DNA from: Eubacterium sp.
Lineage (GTDB): Bacteria; Bacillota; Clostridia; Lachnospirales; Lachnospiraceae
Assembly (NCBI GenBank): GCA_024681495.1
Contig: JAILAS010000113.1
Span: 1-7,269 of the forward strand
Reading direction: 5' to 3'
Length of the DNA stretch: 7,269 nucleotides
The notes under the pieces were generated by a model. The model searched no databases and had not been told where the DNA came from. It saw only the letters and a list, made by a program, of their open reading frames with translations. The first letter of the stretch is position 1; each line of letters begins with the position of its first letter. The position numbers were made by a program, and so were the translations under genes. This document shows positions 1 through 7,048 of this stretch, one piece after another.

Positions 1-1
1 G

Positions 2-3000
2 GCGCCCACGAACGCCGGCAGCTACGGTGTGATGGCCAGCGTCGCATCCGACGGGAATTACAATGCGGCCGCCACGGGTGTGGTTCCGTTCGAGATTGCT
101 AGAATACCGCTGACTGTAACCGCTCTCGATTCGAGCGTGACCTTCGGTGAGGAGGCCGCAGACACAGGAGTGACCTACAGCGGATTCCTGGACGGCGAGG
201 GAGTAGATGATCTCAAGGGTACCCTGGGATATATCTACAAGAGCATTGCGGGCGATTACTACGTGGCGGGCGACGTCGATTACGGAAAGACCGGCACCTA
301 CGTGATAACGCCCTTCGGCTACACCGCCGACAACTACGAAATAACCTATGTAAACGGCTCACTGACCGTCAATGTGGCATCCGAGACACCCGAACTTACC
401 GCGGACAATATCGCTTACGAGGGCGTGGCGTATAACCACATGACGCTGGATGCACAGAGCACGGGAGATGTGACCTACAGCTTCTACACGGCCACCGAAA
501 TTACTGAGGCCGCGTACAATGCGCTCGCAGACGGCAGCAGGGCCACATACACCACCGACGAGGGCACCGAGTACTATCAGGTGACGGAGACGTCCAACGT
601 GCCCGTATCGGTGGGTGATTACGGCGTGGTGGCTCACGTGGCCGCAGACGAAAACTACACGGCGTCGACTTCCAATTTTGCACCGTTCACCATCTCGAAG
701 GCGTCGCTTACCATTACCGCGAACGACTGCGAGGTCTCCTACCTCGATCCGGCCGCCAATGCCGGAGTGACCTTCAGCGGCTTCGTAAACGGCGAGGAGA
801 GCGACGCGGGCACGCTTCTAAGCGGATCCGTAGTATACGCATACGTAGACGGCGATAACGTGCCCTACACGGCCGGCAGCGACGCGGGTGACTATACGAT
901 AGACATCTCCGCATCCACATTGTCGGCAGACAACTACGAAATAACCTACGTAAACGGCACGCTTACCGTACTGCCCATAGCCAACCACGTGACCGTTACC
1001 GCGCAGAGCATTGACTACGACGGCGAGGCCTACGATTCAGATTCATCGCGGCTGGTGACTACCACCTCAGGCAGCGGCACCGTCAGCTACTCATACTACG
1101 AGGAGATTACCTCCGACGAGTACGCCGCGCTGGGCGCCACGGATAAGGTCGGTGTCAGGACCGTCACGGACGGAAGTGATACGGCATATTACAGCCCGAT
1201 TTCCGGTGCGCCCACAGATCCCGGCAATTACGCAGTTGTCGCCACCGTGGCATCCGACGGAAACTACAACGAGGCCGGCTCGGAGCCTGCAGTGTTCACG
1301 ATTCGCCCGATAATCACCTACGATTACAATGACGACGAGACGCTGCCCGCATCCGGTGACACGCTCTACACCATCGTGGAATACGGCGCGACAGTTACGG
1401 CTGACACTCTCAGTGCGGCCGCACCGTCCCGCGAATACTATACATTCACGGGCTGGGCCGATGCGGCCGGCAATGCGGTGACGAGCATCGCCTCCGTGAC
1501 CGCAAACACGACGCTCTACGCGCAGTGGAAGGAGACCGTGGCTCCGAACGGCACCATCACCGTAAACGACAGGGATTCCTGGAGCTACCTGGTCAGCCCG
1601 ATTGCATTCGACTACCTGTACTCCACTGCGAAGACAGCGGTAATTGAGGCCGAAGACGATGGAATCGTCTACACGAGCGACATGACTCACACGACCGAGG
1701 CCATACAGACCGGCGTCGTAAATAGCGGCATCGACACGATTTACTATCACGTATCGTCCTCCTCGAGCAGTGACGACGTGACCACATACACGTCCGACGA
1801 GATTAAGGCGCAGGACGACAGCTTCTGGTCCACATATTCGGACGGTGTGGTGCTCTCCGGAGAGATGTATCACGTAGTATACGCGAAGATTACCGACCGG
1901 GCCGGCAATGTGACCTACATCTCCACCGACGGACTCGACATTCACACCGAGGGCAGGACCAATGCGACGCTGTATCCCGACGATGATACTACCGAGACGG
2001 AAGACGGCGGATCGCTTACCACCGAGGTAGAGGTAGAGGAGAACTCGTCAAACGCTGTAGTCAAGATAACAGAGCAGGATTCCTCAGCCGACGCTACGTT
2101 CACCGTGGCCGACGGCTTTGGACGTGAGGCGGCGGTTACCACTCTGGATGACAAGGAGATCTACCTCTCATCCACCGACAAAGCCGTGCTCACGCTCAGG
2201 ATTCAGGACGTTGACAGCGAGGATGATGACTTCATATCCGAAGAGGAGCTGGTGGAGGCTTACGTGGCCGAGACCGAGGCCGACGACGTGATAGGAGCAT
2301 ACGTGGATATTTCCATGTACCTGTCAGTAAACGACGGCGAAGAGGAGAAGCTCGTCAACACGAATACCAACGACGTGAGCATTAATCTGGGAGTTCCCGA
2401 CAGCCTTCAGGGCATGGGAAGCTACGAGATCGTCAGGGTTCACGACGGCGAGGTGGCTGCGCTCGATACGACGTACAACAGCTCGGCTCAGACGCTGAAC
2501 TTCACGACCAATAAGTTCTCTACGTACGCCATTGTTTACGTGCCCGCGGACAGCTCGTCAGACGACGAATCATCCGACGGTGATTCGGGCGGTCAGAGTA
2601 GCTCTGGCACAAGCGACAGCGATGATGACGACGATTCCGAGTACCTCAACAAGACGAATAGCAGCGGAGTCAGTGGACAGGATATCGTGGATGCGCTCGG
2701 CGTCGATCCCGAGACCGCGTCGAAGATACTCGACATGATGGACGAGTACGGCGTATCGCTCGACACGCTCCTGCTTACAGAGGACGCCATCACGAGCCAG
2801 ACGAACGACAGCGACGCGAAGGGCACCGATTTCTCGAAGCTTAAGGCCCGCGCCATTAAGTGCAAGAAACATAGCATGGTGCTCAAGTGGAGCAAGCAGA
2901 CCGGGGCCGACGGATACGACATCTACGGCAACTACTGCAACCTGAAAGGCAAGGTCTACAAGAAGGTTTACATAAAGAGCGTTGGCAAGAACGTCAGCAA

Positions 3001-3421
3001 GCTGAAGCTGAAGAAGCTCAAGAAGGGGCGTTACTACAAGTACGTTGTCAGGGCCTATAAGATAATCAACGGCAAGAAGTACACCATCGCCGCCTCGGTC
3101 ACCATCCATTCGACCACTAAGGGCAGCAAGTATGGTGTCGCCAAGGCCGTGAAGATAAAGAAGGTCGGCAAGAAAAAGAAGAAGACCACCAAGGTCACCC
3201 TCAAGGCCGGCAAGAAGGCCAAGATTAAGGCGGTAGAGGTCCGGATGTTCAAGAACAAGAAGATCAAGCCGCACAGGAAGATCTGCTACGAGTCCAGCGA
3301 CACGTCGATAGCTACAGTGACTAAGAAGGGCAAGATAATCGCCAAAAAGAAGGGCAAGTGCAAGATCTGGGTATACGCCCAAAACGGCGTCTTTAAGACG
3401 ATAAATGTCACGGTTAAGTAA
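2..3421 (+). CDS. Large modular cell-surface protein, 5'-truncated by window start (MBG/Ig-like repeats, InlB-type repeat, Lys-rich C-terminus)
   Basis: The frame is open from base 2, and residues before the internal GTG/ATG at 29-34 already match a later repeat (APTNAGSYGV here, APTDPGNYAV near 1208), so the true start and any signal peptide lie upstream; 1139 residues are visible. In order (nt): the tail of a B-type module to about 106; MBG-like module A1 107-379; B2 380-703; A2 704-979; B3 980-1309; a Listeria-Bacteroides/InlB-type repeat 1310-1535 (YTFTGW...TLYAQW); an Ig-like domain about 1536-1960 (ITDRAGNVTYIS); a beta-rich domain about 2000-2545 ending FSTYAIVYV; an acidic Ser/Asp linker 2546-2650; a short helical segment; an FN3-like domain 2831-3130; and a Big_2-like domain 3137-3418. 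There is no LPXTG motif or C-terminal membrane segment. The very basic C-terminus may hold the protein on anionic wall polymers (inference). It is probably an adhesin or other extracellular structural protein; the ligand is unknown. The gene is GC-rich with C-ending codons, unlike the genes downstream. Confidence 0.9.
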   Translation, partial: APTNAGSYGVMASVASDGNYNAAATGVVPFEIARIPLTVTALDSSVTFGEEAADTGVTYSGFLDGEGVDDLKGTLGYIYKSIAGDYYVAGDVDYGKTGTYVITPFGYTADNYEITYVNGSLTVNVASETPELTADNIAYEGVAYNHMTLDAQSTGDVTYSFYTATEITEAAYNALADGSRATYTTDEGTEYYQVTETSNVPVSVGDYGVVAHVAADENYTASTSNFAPFTISKASLTITANDCEVSYLDPAANAGVTFSGFVNGEESDAGTLLSGSVVYAYVDGDNVPYTAGSDAGDYTIDISASTLSADNYEITYVNGTLTVLPIANHVTVTAQSIDYDGEAYDSDSSRLVTTTSGSGTVSYSYYEEITSDEYAALGATDKVGVRTVTDGSDTAYYSPISGAPTDPGNYAVVATVASDGNYNEAGSEPAVFTIRPIITYDYNDDETLPASGDTLYTIVEYGATVTADTLSAAAPSREYYTFTGWADAAGNAVTSIASVTANTTLYAQWKETVAPNGTITVNDRDSWSYLVSPIAFDYLYSTAKTAVIEAEDDGIVYTSDMTHTTEAIQTGVVNSGIDTIYYHVSSSSSSDDVTTYTSDEIKAQDDSFWSTYSDGVVLSGEMYHVVYAKITDRAGNVTYISTDGLDIHTEGRTNATLYPDDDTTETEDGGSLTTEVEVEENSSNAVVKITEQDSSADATFTVADGFGREAAVTTLDDKEIYLSSTDKAVLTLRIQDVDSEDDDFISEEELVEAYVAETEADDVIGAYVDISMYLSVNDGEEEKLVNTNTNDVSINLGVPDSLQGMGSYEIVRVHDGEVAALDTTYNSSAQTLNFTTNKFSTYAIVYVPADSSSDDESSDGDSGGQSSSGTSDSDDDDDSEYLNKTNSSGVSGQDIVDALGVDPETASKILDMMDEYGVSLDTLLLTEDAITSQTNDSDAKGTDFSKLKARAIKCKKHSMVLKWSKQTGADGYDIYGNYCNLKGKVYKKVYIKSVGKNVSKLKLKKLKKGRYYKYVVRAYKIINGKKYTIAASVTIHSTTKGSKYGVAKAVKIKKVGKKKKKTTKVTLKAGKKAKIKAVEVRMFKNKKIKPHRKICYESSDTSIATVTKKGKIIAKKKGKCKIWVYAQNGVFKTINVTVK
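107..703 (+). repeat. Surface-protein supermodule copy 1 (A1+B2, 199 aa)
   Basis: This is an in-frame unit of about 200 residues made of two different beta-sandwich modules. The A half begins PLTVTALDSSVTFG, has a GVTYSGF core and ends NYEITYVNGSLTV, the usual ending of MBG-type domains. The B half begins near ITADNIAYEG and ends DYGVVAHVAADENY...PFTISK. Its layout is matched by the next unit (704-1309), and the end of a preceding B module is visible at 2-106, so the tandem array continues upstream of the window. Confidence 0.75.
326..358 (+). repeat. 33-bp near-identical DNA repeat, copy 1
   Basis: It encodes ADNYEITYVNG at the end of module A1. It differs from the copy at 926-958 at only two third-codon positions, although the surrounding modules have diverged strongly. 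Confidence 0.85.
704..1309 (+). repeat. Surface-protein supermodule copy 2 (A2+B3, 202 aa)
   Basis: This is the second in-frame A+B unit. The A half begins SLTITANDCEVSY, has a GVTFSGF core and ends NYEITYVNGTLTV. The B half begins near VTAQSIDYDG and ends NYAVVATVASDGNY...VFTIRP. It aligns with copy 1 over its full length with a few small indels. The B end resembles the partial B module at the window start (both contain VASDGNYN) more closely than the middle copy does. Confidence 0.75.
926..958 (+). repeat. 33-bp near-identical DNA repeat, copy 2
   Basis: It encodes ADNYEITYVNG at the end of module A2, exactly 600 bp after copy 1, with two synonymous differences (gcc/gca and tat/tac). Confidence 0.85.
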
Positions 3422-3439
3422 AATCGTATATTAGCGTAT

Positions 3440-3478
3440 AAGGCCGTGCTCTCCGCAATGCGGGGGGCATGGTTTTTT
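3440..3478 (+). terminator. Rho-independent terminator of the surface-protein gene
   Basis: Left arm 3440-3456 can pair with 3460-3476 around a 3-nt loop (aat), giving about 17 pairs, several of them G-U wobbles and the outermost A-U pairs using the T-run. T6 follows at 3473-3478 and a second T7 at 3481-3487. It lies 18 nt after the TAA stop. There is no matching T-run on the other strand, so it looks unidirectional. Confidence 0.85.
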
Positions 3479-3567
3479 GCTTTTTTTCGGGAGAGATTTG
3501 ATTTGCGCAATGTCCAAATGTTTATTAAGTTTATGGGCCGTGAATCCGATAAAAATTATGGAGTTTC

Positions 3568-3584
3568 GTCATTCGAACGATGAC
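3568..3584. promoter_or_regulatory. Weak dyad, possible operator upstream of the glycan operon
   Basis: Arms gtcat and atgac are perfect inverted repeats around the 7-nt centre tcgaacg. It lies about 32 bp upstream of the proposed -35 box. The arms are only 5 bp, so this could be chance; no regulator family is recognised. Confidence 0.25.
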
Positions 3585-3615
3585 ATAATATTGCACACAG
3601 ATTGTTAATGCCTGC

Positions 3616-3644
3616 TTTACTATGGTAATGTATGAGGCTAAAAT
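3616..3644 (+). promoter_or_regulatory. Putative sigma-70-type promoter of the glycan operon
   Basis: A TTTACT -35 box (3616-3621, 4 of 6 to TTGACA) and a TAAAAT -10 box (3639-3644, 5 of 6 to TATAAT) are separated by exactly 17 bp. Transcription would start near 3651, about 40 nt before the chosen start codon at 3691. It is located after the terminator of the preceding gene, in the only substantial gap of the window. No riboswitch or leader structure is evident in the short 5' UTR. Confidence 0.55.
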
Positions 3645-3690
3645 GTAGGTGACAACGTAATTAGCAGTGTGTGGGAATGGAACAGTATAT

Positions 3691-4863
3691 ATGGGTATGG
3701 AAATTAATAACAACAATCCAACTGCAGCTTATATCGAAGGCTGTGCCGGAGTCATTTATAAGGGAAAAATCTATTTCACGACATTTTACCCCGTGGGGTG
3801 TCTGTACAGTTTCGATTTGAAAAGTAAAACCACTGAGTTTCTAAAGAGATTCCCTGTGGATAACGATAATGTCATGTGTCATATGGGAGCGGTTTTACAC
3901 GGTAACGAGGCGTGGTTTGTCGCAAACGGTGTATGCAGGGTGCTTTGCGTGAATCTGGATACGCTCGAAACGGAGTTCTTTGATATTCCGAACCATGACT
4001 ACATGAACGCTACGGGATTTGTGGATTATTTGATCTATGATGAAGATAAACTGGTAATGATTCCGTGCGGTCATGCACTTGATACGTTGATGATTGTGAA
4101 TATGAGCGATCATTCCGTAGAGTCATTTTTTCATGTTATTCCCAATAAAAAATGCATCGGCGCTTATTTGCACGAGGATGAAATACGGTTTTTGTCCACG
4201 GACGGTAAGCTTATAGCTGTATTTAATCTGACAAAAAGAGAGTCCGTTATAGTTAACCGGGAGAAAGATCCCGTTGAATGGGGCTTCTCGTCGCTGGTTC
4301 AGGGTGGCTCCGAGGTATATCTGATTCCCCGGGATTACGGCGAAATAGGTGTACTTAGGCCGGAGAGTGATGAGCTGATCCGTGTGTCCATTCCCAATCC
4401 CGGATGTAGTTATTGCGGAGGACTTATGCTGAAGGAGGGGCTCCTCATGCTCGGATGGCGCGATGACAGGGGTGAAATACCCACCGATTCGGACGGCCGG
4501 CAGATGACAGAGTGTGTGTTTCTGACGCTGAAAGACAGCAGCGCAAGGGAGATTCGCTTCCCTCACGGACCGGTTGGCAGGGTACAGGAGTACATGACTT
4601 TGGTAGGTGAAGCGGATGGAATGCATGTCATCATGGGAAGTGATGGAAATATTTTCTTCGTAGACGATGAGGCCGGTATTAAAGAGGTGATAGAATACAG
4701 CATTGAGGCTGATGCAGAACTAAGTACTCCGATAATCGAGAGGCATTTTTCATTCGAAGTAATAAAGAACGTTAGGAATGGAATGGTCATCGAAGATGAC
4801 TATATGAGTTTGGAAACGTTTGTGGATACGGTAGCTAAAAATGCCGGCACCTGGAGAGAATGA
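3691..4863 (+). CDS. Predicted seven-bladed beta-propeller protein, function unknown
   Basis: A 390-residue protein that I cannot assign to a named family. It contains about seven divergent repeats of 40-50 residues, each with a hydrophobic strand, a short turn with G/D/E, a second strand (xIYFTTF, AWFVANG, KLVMIPC, EIRFLST, EVYLIPR, LLMLGWR, MHVIMGS) and a third strand ending in a short acidic or polar turn (LYSFDL, LCVNLD, LMIVNM, IAVFNL). They start near residues 18, 63, 110, 155, 200, 242 and 299. A 40-50-residue tail follows. There is no signal peptide or membrane segment, and there are at least nine cysteines, so a cytoplasmic location is likely. Start choice: ATG 3691 has GGGAATGG ten nt upstream; GTG 3667 lies too close to the predicted transcription start, and ATG 3697 is also possible. 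As first gene of the operon it may bind a sugar or a glycan enzyme (inference). Its TGA is 3 nt before the glycosyltransferase ATG, suggesting translational coupling. Confidence 0.85.
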   Translation: MGMEINNNNPTAAYIEGCAGVIYKGKIYFTTFYPVGCLYSFDLKSKTTEFLKRFPVDNDNVMCHMGAVLHGNEAWFVANGVCRVLCVNLDTLETEFFDIPNHDYMNATGFVDYLIYDEDKLVMIPCGHALDTLMIVNMSDHSVESFFHVIPNKKCIGAYLHEDEIRFLSTDGKLIAVFNLTKRESVIVNREKDPVEWGFSSLVQGGSEVYLIPRDYGEIGVLRPESDELIRVSIPNPGCSYCGGLMLKEGLLMLGWRDDRGEIPTDSDGRQMTECVFLTLKDSSAREIRFPHGPVGRVQEYMTLVGEADGMHVIMGSDGNIFFVDDEAGIKEVIEYSIEADAELSTPIIERHFSFEVIKNVRNGMVIEDDYMSLETFVDTVAKNAGTWRE

Positions 4864-4866
4864 CAG

Positions 4867-6036
4867 ATGAGAGATGTGCGAATTAGTATTGTCATTGCGG
4901 TTTACAATATGGCTGACGATCTGGATAAGGCAATAGAAAGTGTTCTTAATCAGACGTATAAAAACTATGAGTTAATCGTTATGGATGGAGGATCTACGGA
5001 CGGAACCGTAGATGTAATAAAAAAATATGAGGACAGACTGGCCTACTGGACCAGTGCGCCGGATGATGGCCCTTCTGATGCGATAAATAAGGCACTGCCC
5101 CACACTACGGGTGAACTCATCGGCTTTCTGGGGGCTGATGACAGTTATGAGCCGTACGCACTTGAGTGCGTGGCAAAAGCCTGCGACGAAGTGGAGGCAG
5201 ATCTGTATTATGGAAATATGAGGACCGTCTGCGGCGACGAGAAAGAGGTTAAGGATTTAAAGAAATTTGATCCGGAGAAGCTTTTTGTGGAGGGCACTCA
5301 GTGGCTGGGGGCTGTATGCGCATTTGTTAAAAAGGAGCTGTTGGTTGTTAACTATCAAAAGAAAAACGATGTTCTGCTTACCGATTATCTGTTTTTCTTA
5401 AGGCTTTATGTAGAGGGACGTAAGTTCGCTCACATAGGGGATGACCGTCCGATAACCAATTTCTCCATAGGAGGAAGGACTACCAGCCTTAGGTACCGGA
5501 CAATCAAGGATTCCGAGATGGTCAGGCGCCGTATTGTTGAGGAATATCCTCATAAAGGCAAGGAATTTGAAAAATACAAGAAGACTTTAAAAAAGATGTT
5601 TTCAATTGGAGTGTCAGAGTACTATATTGACTGTCTGAGTGATGAGAAATTACACGAGATAATACATACGGTCTTAGATTCGGAATTGGATTATGTTTTA
5701 TTTGGATGCGGTCTCTTCGGAAAAGTGTGCGCCCGGCTTATGATTGGCGGCGGCATCGCTCCCGCTTTTTTCGTTGACAATAACGAGAGCCTTTGGGGAA
5801 GAGCGGTTGAGGGTGTTCGTGTGGAAAGCCCGGATATCCTGGAAACTCTGGAAGGAAAGGTGCTTATAGTCACGCCTCAGTTCGATTATGAAAAGGAGAT
5901 TTTAAGACAGCTGAAGGAAATAAAGGCCGAAGAGAGGATGGAGGTCGTGAGGTTTTCCAACATTGCCGTAGCCATACATGAGATGGCAGGTGAAGACGTT
6001 CTCGAAGAGGCGTGGAAGCAGGGGAAAATATCTTAG
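4867..6036 (+). CDS. Family 2 glycosyltransferase fused to a C-terminal Rossmann-like domain
   Basis: A 389-residue protein. Residues 5-205 are a GT-A-fold family 2 glycosyltransferase: the N-terminal strand VIAVYN (9-14), the nucleotide-binding MDGGSTDGT (39-47), SAPDDGPSDAINKAL (63-77), the DXD-equivalent GADD (89-92) and FSIGG (199-203) near the end of the catalytic domain. Such enzymes transfer a sugar from an NDP-sugar to a growing glycan on the cytoplasmic side of the membrane. The best motif match is to the WcaA-like subgroup; donor and acceptor cannot be read from sequence. Residues about 275-389 form a second domain with a glycine-rich turn (FGCGLFGK, 279-286), FFVDNN (301-306) and a later VLIVTPQ strand, resembling the nucleotide-binding half of PglD-like or CoA/NAD-binding domains. 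GGAGAG at 4853-4858, inside the preceding gene, lies 8 nt before the ATG. There is no membrane segment. Confidence 0.92.
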   Translation: MRDVRISIVIAVYNMADDLDKAIESVLNQTYKNYELIVMDGGSTDGTVDVIKKYEDRLAYWTSAPDDGPSDAINKALPHTTGELIGFLGADDSYEPYALECVAKACDEVEADLYYGNMRTVCGDEKEVKDLKKFDPEKLFVEGTQWLGAVCAFVKKELLVVNYQKKNDVLLTDYLFFLRLYVEGRKFAHIGDDRPITNFSIGGRTTSLRYRTIKDSEMVRRRIVEEYPHKGKEFEKYKKTLKKMFSIGVSEYYIDCLSDEKLHEIIHTVLDSELDYVLFGCGLFGKVCARLMIGGGIAPAFFVDNNESLWGRAVEGVRVESPDILETLEGKVLIVTPQFDYEKEILRQLKEIKAEERMEVVRFSNIAVAIHEMAGEDVLEEAWKQGKIS

Positions 6037-6040
6037 GAGA
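6035..6040 (+). promoter_or_regulatory. Ribosome binding site fixing the kinase start
   Basis: AGGAGA overlaps the TAG stop of the glycosyltransferase and lies 6 nt before ATG 6047. It supports 6047 over the longer in-frame ATG at 5978, which would add 23 basic residues not expected in the family. Confidence 0.8.
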
Positions 6041-6046
6041 CAGGTT

Positions 6047-7048
6047 ATGATTATTACGAGAACACCCTTAAGAATATCGTTTTTTGGTGGCGGAACCGAT
6101 TTGCCCGATTATTATCTGAACCGGGGAGGAGAGGTTATTTCCACCACTATTGACAAGTATCTGTACATTACTTGTCGTCACATGCCGCCGTTTTGGGATT
6201 ATAAGCACAGGCTCGTGTACGGATCTAAGAGTGAATTCGTTTCCAATATTGACGATATAGAACACCCTTCGATACGAGAGACGCTAAGGTTTTTGAATAT
6301 CGATTACGGCGTCGACATGCACTATAACACCGACATTCCCGCCAGATCCGGAATAGGTTCCAGCTCGTCGTTTACAGTGGGGCTTTTAAATGCGCTGAAC
6401 GGACTGGATGGAAAGATTTCATCTAAGCATCAGCTTATGAGAGACAGCATCTACATCGAGCAGAAGATGATCAAGGAGCCGGTGGGAGCGCAGGATCAGA
6501 CTGCGGCCGCGTATGGAGGGTTCAATCACATAATCTTTCGCAAGGACGGGGAGATAGAGGCTGCGCCGATTACGATATCCGAGGGGCGAATCAGAGAGCT
6601 TAACGACAGCCTGCTGCTCGTCTTTACGGGATTCCAGAGATATTCCAAAAATATCGAAGAGAAAAAGATTCAGAATATAAATGACAATATAGCGCGGCTC
6701 GACACCATGAAAAAATATGTGTCGGATGCAATGGATATTCTTAATTCCGACGTGGACATCAGGGAATTTGGGGCGCTGCTTAATGAAACATGGAAAATGA
6801 AGAAGACGCTTGCCGACAATGTGACTGATGAGAGGATTGACGGTATGTACCGGCTGGGAATGGAGAACGGAGCGGTGGGAGGTAAACTCCTGGGCGCCGG
6901 AGGCGGAGGATTCATGCTCTTTTTCGTTTCAAAGGAAAAGCGGGAGGAGCTGAAGAAGGCGCTTAAGGATTACATATGTGTGCCATTCAGGTTTGAGAAT
7001 GCGGGAAGCCAGGTCATCTACTATAAACAGGAGGAAGAAAAAGCTTGA
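6047..7048 (+). CDS. hddA: GHMP-family sugar kinase, D-glycero-alpha-D-manno-heptose 7-phosphate kinase type
   Basis: A 333-residue protein, the usual size for HddA. It begins with the family hallmark RTPLRISFFGGGTDLPDYY (residues 5-23), followed by the GHMP ATP-binding loop PARSGIGSSSSFTVG (98-112), the EPVGAQDQTAAAYGG segment (144-158), which carries the likely catalytic Asp150, and the C-terminal glycine motif GGKLLGAGGGGF (278-289). All motifs appear intact. HddA phosphorylates heptose 7-phosphate at C1 with ATP to the alpha-1,7-bisphosphate, in the route to GDP-D-glycero-alpha-D-manno-heptose known from bacterial S-layer glycans, capsules and LPS. The start is set by AGGAGA at 6035-6040 and by family length; the gene begins 10 nt after the glycosyltransferase stop. 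The neighbouring transketolase-like gene fits sedoheptulose/heptose supply. Related GHMP kinases acting on fucose or other sugars share the motifs, so exact substrate is less certain than the family. Confidence 0.85.
   Translation: MIITRTPLRISFFGGGTDLPDYYLNRGGEVISTTIDKYLYITCRHMPPFWDYKHRLVYGSKSEFVSNIDDIEHPSIRETLRFLNIDYGVDMHYNTDIPARSGIGSSSSFTVGLLNALNGLDGKISSKHQLMRDSIYIEQKMIKEPVGAQDQTAAAYGGFNHIIFRKDGEIEAAPITISEGRIRELNDSLLLVFTGFQRYSKNIEEKKIQNINDNIARLDTMKKYVSDAMDILNSDVDIREFGALLNETWKMKKTLADNVTDERIDGMYRLGMENGAVGGKLLGAGGGGFMLFFVSKEKREELKKALKDYICVPFRFENAGSQVIYYKQEEEKA
7029..7034 (+). promoter_or_regulatory. Ribosome binding site for a TTG-initiated gene
   Basis: A perfect AGGAGG sits inside the 3' end of the kinase gene, 10 nt upstream of TTG 7045. 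It is the strongest Shine-Dalgarno in the window and, with no early in-frame ATG available, decides the TTG start. Confidence 0.75.

Noticed and set aside
29..34. GTG-ATG as start of the large surface protein
   Set aside because: The frame is open upstream and the preceding residues match a later repeat copy, so this is internal to a truncated gene.
326..958. Direct repeats as a CRISPR or mobile-element signature
   Set aside because: The repeats are in-frame protein modules 600 bp apart inside a coding region, with no spacers or terminal inverted repeats.
1091..1945. 284-codon minus-strand ORF
   Set aside because: It is antisense to the repeat region of the surface gene, with Arg/Val/Gly-rich composition typical of shadows of GC-rich genes.
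2570..3382. 270-codon minus-strand ORF, leucine/valine-rich
   Set aside because: It is the antisense of the lysine-rich region (AAG reads as CTT, Leu); no ribosome site or family motif, and the plus strand encodes recognisable domains.
3380..3421. Sortase anchor at the end of the surface protein
   Set aside because: No LPXTG-like motif, hydrophobic stretch or positive tail in the usual order; the protein ends within a beta domain.
3667..3690. GTG 3667 as start of the propeller gene
   Set aside because: It leaves no room for a ribosome site after the predicted transcription start, and the added residues (MCGNGTVY) look like translated leader.
3531..3716. Small hydrophobic minus-strand ORF in the intergenic region
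   Set aside because: It overlaps the proposed plus-strand promoter and start of the propeller gene; I saw no supporting ribosome site, and the hydrophobicity follows from AT-rich sequence.
5978..6046. Longer N-terminus for the kinase from ATG 5978
   Set aside because: It would overlap the glycosyltransferase by 59 nt and add a basic tail; the family begins at the MIITRTPLRISF position and a good ribosome site precedes 6047.
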